This document shows positions 55,903 to 64,000 of a DNA stretch of 64,000 nt, one piece after another. Origin of the DNA: Ruminococcus sp. (GTDB lineage: Bacteria > Bacillota > Clostridia > Oscillospirales > Ruminococcaceae); the NCBI GenBank assembly GCA_014799805.1, contig JAAVHJ010000009.1:1-64000 (forward strand), written 5' to 3'. Each line of letters opens with the position of its first letter. Within the stretch, counting starts at the first letter, position 1. The position numbers were made by a program, and so were the translations under genes. The notes below the pieces were generated by a model that saw nothing but the letters and a program-made list of their open reading frames with translations, was not told the origin of the DNA and ran no database searches.

Positions 55903-57234
55903 TTATCCTAAGAAACCCTTGTGATGACGCATCATCAACTGAGATTCCAGAGTTCTTGCTGTCTCCAAAGCAACACTGACAACAATCAAAATTGACGTAC
56001 CACCCATTGAGAGAGAACGCAAACTACTGTCAAACCAACCTAACGCAATTGGTAAAATTGCAATTAATCCCAAGAATACTGCACCAACAAGTGTAATTTT
56101 AGACAACACTCTGTGAATATAATCAGAAGTTGGTTTACCAGGGCGAATGCCTGGAATACCGCCGTTGCTTTGACGGAGATTATTCGCAATTGTAACTGGG
56201 TCATACTGCATTGCAACATAGAAATAATTAAATGCAACAATTAAAACTAAATATAATACAGCATAGCCCCAACTTGTTGTTTTGAAAAAATTAATAAAAT
56301 AATAATAAAATTTCTGACCAAAACTTGTTGTCTCATCAATAGAAGCGACTGGCTCTACAAACATGCTGATAGTAGCTGGCAATGACATGAAAGACATTGC
56401 AAAAATAATTGGCATAACACCGCTCATGCATATTTTAATTGGAATATGCGTGCTTTGACCGCCATATTGTTTTCTGCCTACAACACGTTTAGAATACTGA
56501 ATTGGAATTCTGCGTTCTGCTTCGTTCATGAATACAATAAAGCCAATCATGAAAACAAACACCAGCAAAATTACAATATCTACAAAGAAATATTTTGCTT
56601 TGTCCATTAAGAACAGACTCCACAGCGTACCAACATCTGTTGGGAATCTTGCTACGATACCAGCAAATAATAAAATAGAAATACCATTGCCAATACCTTT
56701 TTCATTAATTCTATTGCCCATCCAGACAACAAAACTTGCACCTGCTGTGAAACATGCAATAATTACAATTGCAGAGAACCAACCATATGCTCCGGAAGTA
56801 TAACTTACAGCCCCTGCACTGTTTTTTAGCGTTAAATAATACGCAATTGACATGATTAATGCTAATACAAGCGATACATAGGCTGTAATTTTATTTAACG
56901 TCTTGCGTCCTTCTTCGCCTTCTTCTTGCAGCCGCTCCAAAGGCGGTAATGCATAAGTCAGTAACTGAATAATAATAGACGCATTAATATATGGCGTGAT
57001 TGATAACGAAAATACAGTTGCTTTTGAAAGCTGTCCACCTGTCAGAATATTTAAATATTCCAGAAAATTACCATCTGTTGCATTTGCAGTCATCCATTCT
57101 TGTACCGCTGCAAGCGACAAGAATGGAACTGTAATTGCACCGCCGATACGGAAAATAATAATCATGATAAGCGTGTAAATAAATTTTTTTCTGATTTCTG
57201 GCACGCTCCATGCATTTTTCAGTGTCTGAAACAA
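55903..57234 (-). CDS. secY: Preprotein translocase SecY
   Basis: 443 residues, ten membrane helices. 'FRIGGAITVPFL', 'GGQLSKATVFSLSITPYINASIIIQLL' (plug and helix 2b) and the cytoplasmic 'EAERRIPIQYSKRVVGRKQYGGQSTHIPIK' loop that contacts SecA and ribosomes. Channel for the signal-peptide proteins in this window. Confidence 0.98.
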   Translation of the reverse strand: MFQTLKNAWSVPEIRKKFIYTLIMIIIFRIGGAITVPFLSLAAVQEWMTANATDGNFLEYLNILTGGQLSKATVFSLSITPYINASIIIQLLTYALPPLERLQEEGEEGRKTLNKITAYVSLVLALIMSIAYYLTLKNSAGAVSYTSGAYGWFSAIVIIACFTAGASFVVWMGNRINEKGIGNGISILLFAGIVARFPTDVGTLWSLFLMDKAKYFFVDIVILLVFVFMIGFIVFMNEAERRIPIQYSKRVVGRKQYGGQSTHIPIKICMSGVMPIIFAMSFMSLPATISMFVEPVASIDETTSFGQKFYYYFINFFKTTSWGYAVLYLVLIVAFNYFYVAMQYDPVTIANNLRQSNGGIPGIRPGKPTSDYIHRVLSKITLVGAVFLGLIAILPIALGWFDSSLRSLSMGGTSILIVVSVALETARTLESQLMMRHHKGFLG

Positions 57235-57245
57235 TTCAGTTCACC

Positions 57246-57689
57246 TCAGCTTTCCTGTTCTGCTGTTCCGCCTGCCTTTTCAATCTTCTCAAGTGCAGTC
57301 TTTGTGAATTTCGCTGCTTTCACCGTCAGCTTAACGTTCAATTCACCATCACCCAGAATTTTCACACCATCGCAAACTTTTTTTACTAAACCGCTGGCAC
57401 AAAGCAACTCTGTGTCAACAACAGTGCCTTCTGTGAATTTATTTAAATCGCCCACATTGACAACTGCATAATTTTTTGCAAAAATATTATTGAAGCCTCT
57501 TTTTGGGATTCTTCTTGCAAGTGGCATTTGACCGCCTTCAAAACCGATTCTGACACCACCGCCGGAACGAGCATTTTGTCCTTTGTGACCCTTTCCTGCA
57601 GTCTTGCCGTTACCAGAGCCATGACCTCTGCCCACACGTTTTACGGGCTTATTAGAATCTGGAGCTGGTACAAGTTCATGAATTTGCAT
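57246..57689 (-). CDS. rplO: Ribosomal protein L15
   Basis: 147 residues: '[49 protein letters not shown]' is the characteristic Gly/Arg/Lys-rich N-terminal extension; globular C-terminal half. 50S protein, directly before secY. Confidence 0.97.
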   Translation of the reverse strand: MQIHELVPAPDSNKPVKRVGRGHGSGNGKTAGKGHKGQNARSGGGVRIGFEGGQMPLARRIPKRGFNNIFAKNYAVVNVGDLNKFTEGTVVDTELLCASGLVKKVCDGVKILGDGELNVKLTVKAAKFTKTALEKIEKAGGTAEQES

Positions 57690-57706
57690 GATAATTGCCC
57701 CCTTTC

Positions 57707-57880
57707 TTATGCTTCTTCTACTTTAATCAAGTGAATTATTTTTTGAATTTTTCCTGCTGTGCAAGGATTATCCGGCTGTGTTGTCACATTGCCGATTTTT
57801 TTCAAACCCAATGCATGTGCAGTTGCAATCTGGTCTTTCTTACAGCCGATGAGGCTTTTTACAAGTGTAATTTTTTTCAT
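57707..57880 (-). CDS. rpmD: Ribosomal protein L30
   Basis: 57 residues from the ATG at 57880, with AGGAGG upstream; the longer reading frame overlaps rpsE. '[29 protein letters not shown]' is typical of bacterial L30. Confidence 0.95.
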   Translation of the reverse strand: MKKITLVKSLIGCKKDQIATAHALGLKKIGNVTTQPDNPCTAGKIQKIIHLIKVEEA

Positions 57881-57893
57881 GATATAAGCCTCC

Positions 57894-58394
57894 TTAACCA
57901 AGAATTTCCTTAACAGTCTTACCACGTTTTGCGGCAACTTCTTCTGCTGTCGTACAACCTGTTAAACCTGCAATTGTCGCTCTTACAACATTACAAGGAT
58001 TATTAGAACGCAAAGATTTTGTTCTGATATCTTTAATGCCTGCAACTTCAATTACGGCACGAACAGGACCACCAGCGATAACACCAGTACCAGCAGCAGC
58101 AGGACGCATTAACACTTCGCCTGCACCGAATTTACCAACAATTTCATGTGGTATTGTAGTACCTTTCAATGGCACTTTGACCAAATTTTTCTTAGCATCT
58201 TCAATGCCTTTACGAATTGCGTCTGGAACTTCGCTGGATTTTCCCATGCCAAAGCCAACAGTGCCGTTGCCGTCACCGACAACTACCAGAGCAGAAAACT
58301 TCATGATACGTCCGCCCTTTACGGTTTTGGATACTCTATTAATATGAACTACTTTTTCAATAAATTCTGTATCCTTTGCCTCAAAATTAGCCAA
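57894..58394 (-). CDS. rpsE: Ribosomal protein S5
   Basis: 166 residues: N-terminal dsRBD-like S5 motif ('[40 protein letters not shown]') and C-terminal domain ('[23 protein letters not shown]'). Involved in decoding accuracy. Confidence 0.98.
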   Translation of the reverse strand: MANFEAKDTEFIEKVVHINRVSKTVKGGRIMKFSALVVVGDGNGTVGFGMGKSSEVPDAIRKGIEDAKKNLVKVPLKGTTIPHEIVGKFGAGEVLMRPAAAGTGVIAGGPVRAVIEVAGIKDIRTKSLRSNNPCNVVRATIAGLTGCTTAEEVAAKRGKTVKEILG

Positions 58395-58412
58395 TGATGT
58401 TCCCTCCTCTTT

Positions 58413-58772
58413 TTAGAAATTCAGACCGTTTTCACGAGCTGATTCAGCAAGTGCCTGTACTCTTCCGTGATATAAATAACCGCCTCTGTCAAATACAACA
58501 TCTTTAATACCCTTGTCAGCAGCTGCTTTTGCAACCAGTTCACCGACTTTTTTAGCACCTTCGATATTACCACCGTTTGCATCAAAGCCTTTTACCATGC
58601 TGGATGCACTTGCCAGTGTCACGCCATTGACATCATCAATAATCTGCGCATAAATATGCTTTGCACTACGGAACACACACAGACGTGGAACTTCAGGAGT
58701 TCCGGAAATCTTTGTACGCACACGAGCATGTCTTTTCTGACGTGCTTTACTGCTGTCAAATTTTTTAATCAT
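58413..58772 (-). CDS. rplR: Ribosomal protein L18
   Basis: 119 residues: '[34 protein letters not shown]', '[27 protein letters not shown]'. Binds 5S rRNA with L5. Confidence 0.98.
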   Translation of the reverse strand: MIKKFDSSKARQKRHARVRTKISGTPEVPRLCVFRSAKHIYAQIIDDVNGVTLASASSMVKGFDANGGNIEGAKKVGELVAKAAADKGIKDVVFDRGGYLYHGRVQALAESARENGLNF

Positions 58773-58795
58773 AAATAGCCGTACTCCTTTCTTAA

Positions 58796-59341
58796 TTATT
58801 TCTTGCCCTTGCCAGCCTTGCCTTCTTTGCGAATAATACGCTCACCCATGTAGTGAATACCTTTGCCCTTGTATGGCTCTGGCAGTCTCTTTTCACGGAT
58901 TTCAGCGGCAAACTGACCAACTTTTTGTTTATCAATACCTTTAATTACAATCTGGTTCGGCTGTGGAACTTCAATTGCAATTTCATCTGTTTCTGATACA
59001 ATGACCTGATGAGAAAAACCCAGATTCATCACCAGATTTTTGCCCTGCTTTGCTGCACGGTAGCCAACACCATCAATTTCCAGTGTTTTGCTATAACCAT
59101 TGACAACGCCTTCAATCATATTATAAATCAAAGTTCTTGTCAAACCATGTAGGCTTCTGTGTTTTTTATCATCAGAAGGACGTGCGACAGTAATCACACT
59201 GTCTGTCAACTCAATTTTCAAATCTTTAGAAAATTGTTGAACAAGTTCGCCCTTTGGACCTTTTACTGTTACCAGATTATCTGCTACCTTCACATCCACA
59301 CCAGCAGGAACAGTAATCGGCATTCTGCCAATTCTTGACAT
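58796..59341 (-). CDS. rplF: Ribosomal protein L6
   Basis: 181 residues: '[17 protein letters not shown]', two L6 folds, '[28 protein letters not shown]' at the C-terminus. Near the factor-binding centre. Confidence 0.98.
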   Translation of the reverse strand: MSRIGRMPITVPAGVDVKVADNLVTVKGPKGELVQQFSKDLKIELTDSVITVARPSDDKKHRSLHGLTRTLIYNMIEGVVNGYSKTLEIDGVGYRAAKQGKNLVMNLGFSHQVIVSETDEIAIEVPQPNQIVIKGIDKQKVGQFAAEIREKRLPEPYKGKGIHYMGERIIRKEGKAGKGKK

Positions 59342-59356
59342 AATCTATACTCCTCC

Positions 59357-59755
59357 TTACCAGATATATGCGAGCAATTCACCACCGACATGTAAAGCTC
59401 TTGCTTTCTTGTCAGTCATAATGCCCTTGGACGTAGAAACAATTGCAATGCCAAGTCCTTTACGAACTTTCGGCATATCTTCACAGCTTGAGTAAATACG
59501 CAAGCCCGGTTTTGAAACCCTACGCAGACCGGAAATAACCGGAGTTCTGTCCTCTGTATATTTCAGAGTAACTCTGATAATGCCCTGTTTGCCGTCATCT
59601 ACAATCTGAAAACCTTTAATATAACCCTCGTCTGCGAGAATTTCTGTAATTGCTTTCTTCACGTTAGATGCAGGAATATCAACCGTGGCGTGCTTCGCAG
59701 TGCTTGCATTACGAATTCTCGTCAGCAAATCTGCGATAGTATCTGAAATTTGCAT
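59357..59755 (-). CDS. rpsH: Ribosomal protein S8
   Basis: 132 residues: '[32 protein letters not shown]', '[33 protein letters not shown]'. In E. coli S8 is the repressor of the spc operon; whether it binds here is not visible. Confidence 0.98.
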   Translation of the reverse strand: MQISDTIADLLTRIRNASTAKHATVDIPASNVKKAITEILADEGYIKGFQIVDDGKQGIIRVTLKYTEDRTPVISGLRRVSKPGLRIYSSCEDMPKVRKGLGIAIVSTSKGIMTDKKARALHVGGELLAYIW

Positions 59756-59777
59756 GCCAAAGACCTCCTTCTATTTT

Positions 59778-59963
59778 TTACCAGCTTGCTTTCTTAACAC
59801 CCGGAATTTGACCATCGTTTGCCAATTCTCTGAAACAAATACGGCAAATGCCATATTTTCTCAAATAAGCATGTGGTCTTCCGCAGATTTTGCATCTGGT
59901 GTACGCTCTTGTAGAGTACTTGGGTGTCTTCTGCTGCTTGTTAATCATTGCTTTTTTAGCCAT
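59778..59963 (-). CDS. rpsN: Ribosomal protein S14, zinc type
   Basis: 61 residues from the ATG at 59963 (RBS GGGAGGG). Short zinc-binding form: '[41 protein letters not shown]' with two Cys-x2-Cys pairs. Confidence 0.97.
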   Translation of the reverse strand: MAKKAMINKQQKTPKYSTRAYTRCKICGRPHAYLRKYGICRICFRELANDGQIPGVKKASW

Positions 59964-59976
59964 GTTCGTCCCTCCC

Positions 59977-60516
59977 TTAATCAGCGAACGGTGCACCAAG
60001 GAGCTTTAATAATTCCTTAGCTTCTTCGTCAGTCTGAGCGGTTGTGATAAAATTAATATCCATACCACGAACTTTGTCAATTTTATCATACTCAATTTCA
60101 GGGAAAATCAACTGTTCTCTGATACCTGTGGAATAATTACCACGACCATCAAAAGAATTACCATTAATTCCTCTGAAATCACGAACACGGGGAAATGCAA
60201 CGTTGAATAATCTATCAACAAAATCATACATTCTTTCGCCTCTCAGTGTTACTTTCACACCAATTGGCATACCCTCACGCAATTTAAAATTTGCGACAGA
60301 TTTCTTTGCACGGCAAACAACCGGCTTTTGACCTGTAATAATTGCAAGGTCATTCATAATAGCATCAATAACCTTGGAATTTTCCTTTGCCTCACCAGCA
60401 CCAACGTTGATGACTACTTTATCCAGCTTCGGAATCTGCATTACGCTCTGATAGCCGAATTTCTGCATCAATGCAGGAGCAACGGTATTGACATATTGTT
60501 CTTTTAATCTTGCCAT
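59977..60516 (-). CDS. rplE: Ribosomal protein L5
   Basis: 179 residues: '[13 protein letters not shown]', '[34 protein letters not shown]', '[24 protein letters not shown]'. Central protuberance, 5S rRNA binding. Confidence 0.98.
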   Translation of the reverse strand: MARLKEQYVNTVAPALMQKFGYQSVMQIPKLDKVVINVGAGEAKENSKVIDAIMNDLAIITGQKPVVCRAKKSVANFKLREGMPIGVKVTLRGERMYDFVDRLFNVAFPRVRDFRGINGNSFDGRGNYSTGIREQLIFPEIEYDKIDKVRGMDINFITTAQTDEEAKELLKLLGAPFAD

Positions 60517-60528
60517 TTCGTTTCTCCT

Positions 60529-60912
60529 TTACTCGAAAGACTTCTTGCATTTCTTGCACACACGGAGCTTGATTTTTTTAACCTTGCCGTTGTCCAGAGT
60601 CTTTTCCTCAAAAATATGACCAACTCTAGTAGGCTCGCCACATTTTGGGCATACCAGCTGTACTTTAGAAGCATAGATAGGTGCTTCTGCCCTAACAATA
60701 TTACCAGACTGTCCCATAGCCGTTGGTTTCAAATGCTTCGTTACCATGTTGATTCCCTCAACAATAACCTTGCCTTCTTTTGGGCTGACCTGAACGACTT
60801 TTGCAGTCAGACGACCCTTTTCTTTTTTGCTTGGGTCTTTGTATTTATACTCATCTGCACCGGTAAGCAGAATGACAGTATCGCCTGTTTTTACATGAAG
60901 CTTTGCACTCAT
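60529..60912 (-). CDS. rplX: Ribosomal protein L24 with C-terminal Cys pairs
   Basis: 127 residues, longer than the usual about 103. KOW core ('HVKTGDTVILLTGADE', 'GRLTAKVVQVSPKEGKVIVEGINMVTKHLKP'). The C-terminal half has 'CPKCGEPTRVG' and then a second pair 'CKKCKKSFE', which together look like a zinc ribbon; many L24 proteins keep only the first pair. Also has a short insertion after 'ADE'. Assembly initiator of the 50S subunit. Confidence 0.95.
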   Translation of the reverse strand: MSAKLHVKTGDTVILLTGADEYKYKDPSKKEKGRLTAKVVQVSPKEGKVIVEGINMVTKHLKPTAMGQSGNIVRAEAPIYASKVQLVCPKCGEPTRVGHIFEEKTLDNGKVKKIKLRVCKKCKKSFE

Positions 60913-60925
60913 TCTGAATCCCCCT

Positions 60926-61294
60926 TTACAGCACTTCCGGAGCGAGAGACAAAATCTTCATGTAATCCTTTTCACGAAGTTCTCTTGCAACCGGTCCAAA
61001 AATACGAGTCCCTCTCGGGTTCTTGTCCTCTTTGATAATAACGGCAGCATTTTCATCAAAACGAATATAAGTGCCGTCTTCTCGTCTCAAACCCTTAGCA
61101 CTACGAACGATGACTGCTTTTACAACATCGCCCTTCTTTACCACGCCACCGGGTGTTGCTTTCTTAACGGATGCAACAACAACATCACCGATATTTGCAT
61201 ATCTTCTGCGTGTACCGCCCAATACTCTGATACACATCAGCTCTTTTGCACCAGTGTTGTCTGCAACCTTCAGATAAGTCTGCATCTGAATCAT
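60926..61294 (-). CDS. rplN: Ribosomal protein L14
   Basis: 122 residues: '[27 protein letters not shown]', '[39 protein letters not shown]', '[14 protein letters not shown]'. The ATG at 61294 is fixed by the family N-terminus, but no Shine-Dalgarno lies at normal distance: the 20 nt before it lack a GGAGG core. A strong AAAGGAGAGG stands about 150 nt upstream, across the structured element at 61295-61462. Confidence 0.97.
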   Translation of the reverse strand: MIQMQTYLKVADNTGAKELMCIRVLGGTRRRYANIGDVVVASVKKATPGGVVKKGDVVKAVIVRSAKGLRREDGTYIRFDENAAVIIKEDKNPRGTRIFGPVARELREKDYMKILSLAPEVL

Positions 61295-61462
61295 GGATGC
61301 TATCTGCTACTTACATATAAATTATATAATATTATTATAAATTTATATCAAGAAAATTCCTGTTTCATGCTTTTTATTTCACAAGCATGAACCTGGGCAT
61401 ACTCTTGCAAGAATTTCAATTCCTGCATTTTTTTCTTGAGTAGCCTCTCCTTTCCTCAAAAA
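61295..61462 (-). promoter_or_regulatory. Structured three-way-junction RNA element upstream of rplN
   Basis: Read 5' to 3' on the minus strand: a TTTTTGAGGAAAGGAG segment; P1 5' strand GCTACT (61444-61439); P2 arm opened by CAAGAAAA and closed by TTTTCTTG (61438-61431 with 61356-61349) and containing about 74 nt with two inner hairpins; P3, 9 bp plus a 6-bp inner stem (61348-61340 with 61323-61315); P1 3' strand AGTAGC (61311-61306); then 11 nt to the ATG. The same scheme occurs before rpsC. The RNA fold is a prediction from pairing and comparison of two copies. Confidence 0.72.
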
Positions 61463-61485
61463 TTGAAATAATATAATAAAAAAAC

Positions 61486-61743
61486 TTATTTAGCCTTTTC
61501 GATAATATTCACAACACGCCATCTCTTATCTTTAGAAAGCGGACGTGTTTCCATCACTGATACACGGTCACCAACTCTGCATTCATTGTTTTCATCATGT
61601 GCTTTCAGACGAACTGTACGCTTGATGATTTTCTTATACAACGGATGTTTTACATTGTCAATAATTGCAACAACAACAGTTTTATCCATTTTGTCGCTGA
61701 CAACTAGACCTGTTCTTGTCTTTCTCAGATTTCTTTCAGCCAC
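61486..61743 (-). CDS. rpsQ: Ribosomal protein S17
   Basis: 85 residues: '[21 protein letters not shown]', '[43 protein letters not shown]'. 30S assembly protein; the last gene before the rplN element. Confidence 0.98.
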   Translation of the reverse strand: MAERNLRKTRTGLVVSDKMDKTVVVAIIDNVKHPLYKKIIKRTVRLKAHDENNECRVGDRVSVMETRPLSKDKRWRVVNIIEKAK

Positions 61744-61761
61744 AGCGTTTTTCCTCCTATC

Positions 61762-61965
61762 TTACTTTGCGTTTTGTGCAAGTTCTGCCTCACGCAGACA
61801 GGTTTTCACACGTGCAATATCTTTCTTAACAGCCTTTACTTTTGCTGTATTATCCAGCTGACTGATTGCAAGCTGAAAGCGGAGTGCAAAAAGCTCTTCT
61901 TTGAGGCTGACAAGCTTCTGATTCATTTCTTCGACAGACATCTCTTTGATTTCTGTTGCTTTCAT
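61762..61965 (-). CDS. rpmC: Ribosomal protein L29
   Basis: 67 residues, two helices: '[59 protein letters not shown]' pattern. 50S exit-site protein near the polypeptide tunnel. Confidence 0.97.
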   Translation of the reverse strand: MKATEIKEMSVEEMNQKLVSLKEELFALRFQLAISQLDNTAKVKAVKKDIARVKTCLREAELAQNAK

Positions 61966-61980
61966 TGCGTACTCCCCTCC

Positions 61981-62406
61981 TTACTCTGCTGTCGGTTCAG
62001 TTTCTTTGAGAATAAACTTGCACTTGATAGGCAGTTTATGCATTGCAAGACGCATTGCCTCTCTTGCTGTTTCTTCCGGAACGCCCTTGATTTCAAATAA
62101 CACTCTGCCCGGTTTTACAACAGCAACCCAATACTCTGGAGAACCTTTACCAGAACCCATTCGAGTTTCAGCAGGCTTTTCCGTAATTGGCTTGTCAGGG
62201 AAAATTTTAATCCAAACCTGACCGCCTCTCTTAATATATCTTGTCATAGCGATACGGGCGGATTCAATCTGATTAGAAGTAATCCAAGCAGGTTCAAGTG
62301 CCTGCAAACCGAAATCACCATAACTTACTTTATTGCCTCTGTAGGCTTTACCCGTCAGACGTCCTCTGTGAACACGACGATATTTTACTCTTTTTGGAAG
62401 TAACAT
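61981..62406 (-). CDS. rplP: Ribosomal protein L16
   Basis: 141 residues from the ATG at 62406, one base after rpsC ends; its RBS lies in rpsC. '[37 protein letters not shown]', '[19 protein letters not shown]'. The longer frame overlaps rpsC and is not used. Confidence 0.97.
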   Translation of the reverse strand: MLLPKRVKYRRVHRGRLTGKAYRGNKVSYGDFGLQALEPAWITSNQIESARIAMTRYIKRGGQVWIKIFPDKPITEKPAETRMGSGKGSPEYWVAVVKPGRVLFEIKGVPEETAREAMRLAMHKLPIKCKFILKETEPTAE

Positions 62407-62407
62407 A

Positions 62408-63199
62408 TTACTTGTTTCCTCCTTCTCTTCTTGCGTTACGAGAATTATTATTTCCACGTCTTTCGCCACGGAAATTATTTCTTCTGTCATCACGCTTTCT
62501 GTCATTTCTGTTATCTCTGCGTTTTCTCTCGGTTCTTTCTCTTGCTGCCATAGCTTTCGCAGCATCGCCCTTGAGAACTTCGCCTTTATAAATCCAGACT
62601 TTCACGCCCAGCTTTCCATAAGTTGTATCAGCTTCTGCAAAACCATAATCAATATCGGCTCTGATAGTCTGTAACGGAATTGTTCCTTCATGATAGCTTT
62701 CAGAACGAGCAATTTCTGCACCAGCTAATCTGCCAGAAACCATGACTTTAATGCCCTTTACATTTAATCTCATTGCTCTGCTGATAGACTGCTTCATAGC
62801 ACGTCTGAAAGAAACACGTTCTTCTAAATCATGTGCAATTTTTTCAGCTACTAACTGCGCATCTAAATCAGGCTGTTTAATTTCAAGAATATTAATTGCA
62901 ACCTGCTTGTTCATCATTTTTTCCAGTTTTGCTCTCAGCTTTTCGATTTCAGCACCGCCTTTGCCGATTACCAAACCTGGTTTTGCACAATGAATATGAA
63001 TTCTCACTTTGTCTTCTGCAAAGCGTTCAATTTCCACACGTGGCACGCCCATAGGCTTGAGTGTTTTCAGGATATAATTTCTGATATTATAATCTTCTAC
63101 CAGCATATCACCGAAATCAGCTTTTTTCGCATACCAGCGAGAATCCCAGTCTTTAATTACACCAACACGTAGACCGTGTGGATTCACTTTCTGACCCAT
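62408..63199 (-). CDS. rpsC: Ribosomal protein S3 with long charged tail
   Basis: 263 residues: N-terminal KH type II ('[30 protein letters not shown]'), C-terminal S3 domain ('[32 protein letters not shown]'), and a 45-50-residue Arg/Asn/Asp/Lys tail from about 215, longer than in B. subtilis S3 (about 218 residues in all). The ATG has only a weak AGGCGA nearby; a strong GAAAGGAGAGG lies about 80 nt upstream, beyond the structured element. Confidence 0.96.
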   Translation of the reverse strand: MGQKVNPHGLRVGVIKDWDSRWYAKKADFGDMLVEDYNIRNYILKTLKPMGVPRVEIERFAEDKVRIHIHCAKPGLVIGKGGAEIEKLRAKLEKMMNKQVAINILEIKQPDLDAQLVAEKIAHDLEERVSFRRAMKQSISRAMRLNVKGIKVMVSGRLAGAEIARSESYHEGTIPLQTIRADIDYGFAEADTTYGKLGVKVWIYKGEVLKGDAAKAMAARERTERKRRDNRNDRKRDDRRNNFRGERRGNNNSRNARREGGNK

Positions 63200-63296
63200 T
63201 CGCCTAACCTGCTACTTAATATATTAATTAATTAATAATTAAATTAATATCAAGAAAATTATTATTTTTCTTGAGTAGCCTCTCCTTTCTCAAAAA
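63200..63296 (-). promoter_or_regulatory. Structured three-way-junction RNA element upstream of rpsC
   Basis: Second, compact copy. Minus-strand order: TTTTTGAGAAAGGAG directly after the rplV stop; P1 5' strand GCTACT (63279-63274); P2 CAAGAAAA with TTTTCTTG (63273-63266 to 63258-63251), 7-nt loop; P3 ATATTAATT with AATTAATAT (63250-63242 with 63229-63221); P1 3' strand AGTAGC (63216-63211); then 11 nt to the ATG. P1, P2 and flanks match the rplN copy; P3 differs by a paired change. Confidence 0.72.
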
Positions 63297-63635
63297 TTAA
63301 TTTTCCTGCTCTTTCACTACAACAGTGATATGAGATGTTCTTTTCAGAATACGATAAGCTCTGCCCTGTGCTCTTGGCATCACACGCTTCATAATAGGAC
63401 CGGGCGTCACATAGCATGCAGAAACATAAAGATTATCTTTATTCATGCTATGATTATTGTCTGCATTTGCAATAGCGGACTTCAAAAGCTTTTCCAGAAT
63501 TGGACTTGCTGCCTTAGGTGTGAGGCGAAGCGTTGCCAGTGCTTTTTCTGTAGACTGATTTCTGATTAAGTCCAGCACAATCTGCACTTTTCTAGGAGAA
63601 ATGCGGACATTACTCAGAGTTGCTTTAGCTTCCAT
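63297..63635 (-). CDS. rplV: Ribosomal protein L22
   Basis: 112 residues: 'ATLSNVRISPRKVQIVLDLIRNQSTEKALATLRLTPKAASPILEKLLKSAIANADNNH' pattern and the 'PRAQGRAYRILKRTSHITVVV' hairpin that lines the exit tunnel. Its stop codon directly abuts the structured element. Confidence 0.98.
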   Translation of the reverse strand: MEAKATLSNVRISPRKVQIVLDLIRNQSTEKALATLRLTPKAASPILEKLLKSAIANADNNHSMNKDNLYVSACYVTPGPIMKRVMPRAQGRAYRILKRTSHITVVVKEQEN

Positions 63636-63657
63636 TGATTAACTCCTCCTTCCGCTA

Positions 63658-63942
63658 TTACTTCTTACCGTTGTTGGACGTTTTAGAACCAGCATGTCCC
63701 TTAAACGTTCTTGTTGGTGCAAATTCACCAAGCTTGTGACCAACCATATCTTCTGTCACATAAACTGGAATATGATTTTTGCCGTTATGCACTGCAAACG
63801 TGTGTCCAACAAAATCCGGAAAGATTGTGGAAGAACGGCTCCAAGTCTTGAGTACTTTCTTTTCTCCTGCCTCGTTCATGGCAATGACTCTCTTGAGGAG
63901 AACTTCCTGCACATAAGGACCTTTTTTGATACTTCTGCTCAT
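63658..63942 (-). CDS. rpsS: Ribosomal protein S19
   Basis: 94 residues: '[19 protein letters not shown]', '[53 protein letters not shown]'. 30S head protein. Confidence 0.98.
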   Translation of the reverse strand: MSRSIKKGPYVQEVLLKRVIAMNEAGEKKVLKTWSRSSTIFPDFVGHTFAVHNGKNHIPVYVTEDMVGHKLGEFAPTRTFKGHAGSKTSNNGKK

Positions 63943-63963
63943 TATACAGTTCCTCCTTTCCGA

Positions 63964-64000
63964 TTACTTGCCGTTACGGCGTTTTACAATATATTTATCC
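63964..64000 (-). CDS. rplB: Ribosomal protein L2, C-terminal end (partial)
   Basis: Only the last 11 codons and the TAA lie in the window: the protein ends DKYIVKRRNGK, which matches the conserved 'KYIVRRR' C-terminus of L2. Position before rpsS agrees with the S10 operon order. The gene continues beyond the window. Confidence 0.9.
   Translation of the reverse strand, partial: DKYIVKRRNGK

Noticed and set aside
61348..61428. Small 26-codon minus-strand ORF in the rplN leader element
   Set aside because: The SD is about 18 nt from its ATG, the rpsC copy of the element has no such frame, and the bases form hairpins that explain the sequence; kept only as a possibility in the findings.
61295..63296. 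Self-cleaving ribozyme (hammerhead-like) as explanation for the paired elements
   Set aside because: Three helices meet, but the hammerhead core (CTGANGA with GAAA) is absent from the junction strands.
61295..63296. Insertion sequence or group II intron as explanation for the paired elements
   Set aside because: Too short (about 95 and 165 nt), no transposase or reverse transcriptase, no target duplications or domain V-like hairpin seen; a MITE origin of P1 as terminal inverted repeats is not fully excluded.

Overview
The window is an AT-rich chromosomal segment from a Gram-positive, fibre-degrading Clostridia bacterium, most likely Ruminococcus or a close relative in Oscillospiraceae. The evidence is the co-occurrence of type I dockerins on five secreted proteins, a GH5 cellulase, a cohesin-like/dockerin protein, firmicute gene orders (SRP RNA-dnaX-ybaB-recR; rimP-nusA-rnpM-ylxQ-infB-rbfA-nrnA-truB-ribF), Shine-Dalgarno-rich leaders and consensus sigma-A promoters with 17-bp spacers. 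The genus is an inference from gene content only.

Layout. 1-2.3 kb: cdaA-cdaR, making and controlling cyclic-di-AMP. 2.2-12.7 kb (minus): a nine-gene operon for a surface glycopolymer, with ABC export permease and ATPase, FkbM methyltransferase, coiled-coil protein, two GT4, one polytopic membrane glycosyltransferase, one GT2 and a flippase-like protein, from one promoter to one terminator. 12.8-14.3 kb: glgA. 14.6-18.5 kb: an SCP2-like protein with an AT-hook tail, SRP RNA, dnaX, ybaB, recR. 18.7-25 kb: a secreted multi-module dockerin protein, cdd, ychF, an L,D-transpeptidase. 25-34.8 kb: a DUF1015 protein and the translation/transcription operon rimP to ribF, with an IF-2 carrying 13 tandem decapeptides. 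34.8-40.8 kb: a Gld-like ABC system and a secreted cyclophilin. 40.8-49.5 kb: a cellulosome-type island (ricin/dockerin/metallopeptidase, Hsp20, LRR-dockerin, cohesin-like/dockerin, Nudix-HAD fusion, GH5-CBM-dockerin). 49.5-50.9 kb: a MATE transporter. 50.9-64 kb (minus): the S10-spc-alpha ribosomal protein operon from the end of rplB to rplQ.

The most unusual signal is a pair of related structured elements in the ribosomal protein operon, one before rpsC and one before rplN. Both have a strong Shine-Dalgarno sequence far upstream of the start codon, a predicted three-way junction between the two, the same closing stem, and exactly 11 nt from that stem to the ATG. One arm shows a compensatory base change and another has expanded in one copy. 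If the fold is real, it would bring a distant Shine-Dalgarno close to the start codon; the upstream flank could form a competing structure. I do not recognise this element as a described family.

All functional calls rest on reading the translated sequences and motifs; no database search was possible.
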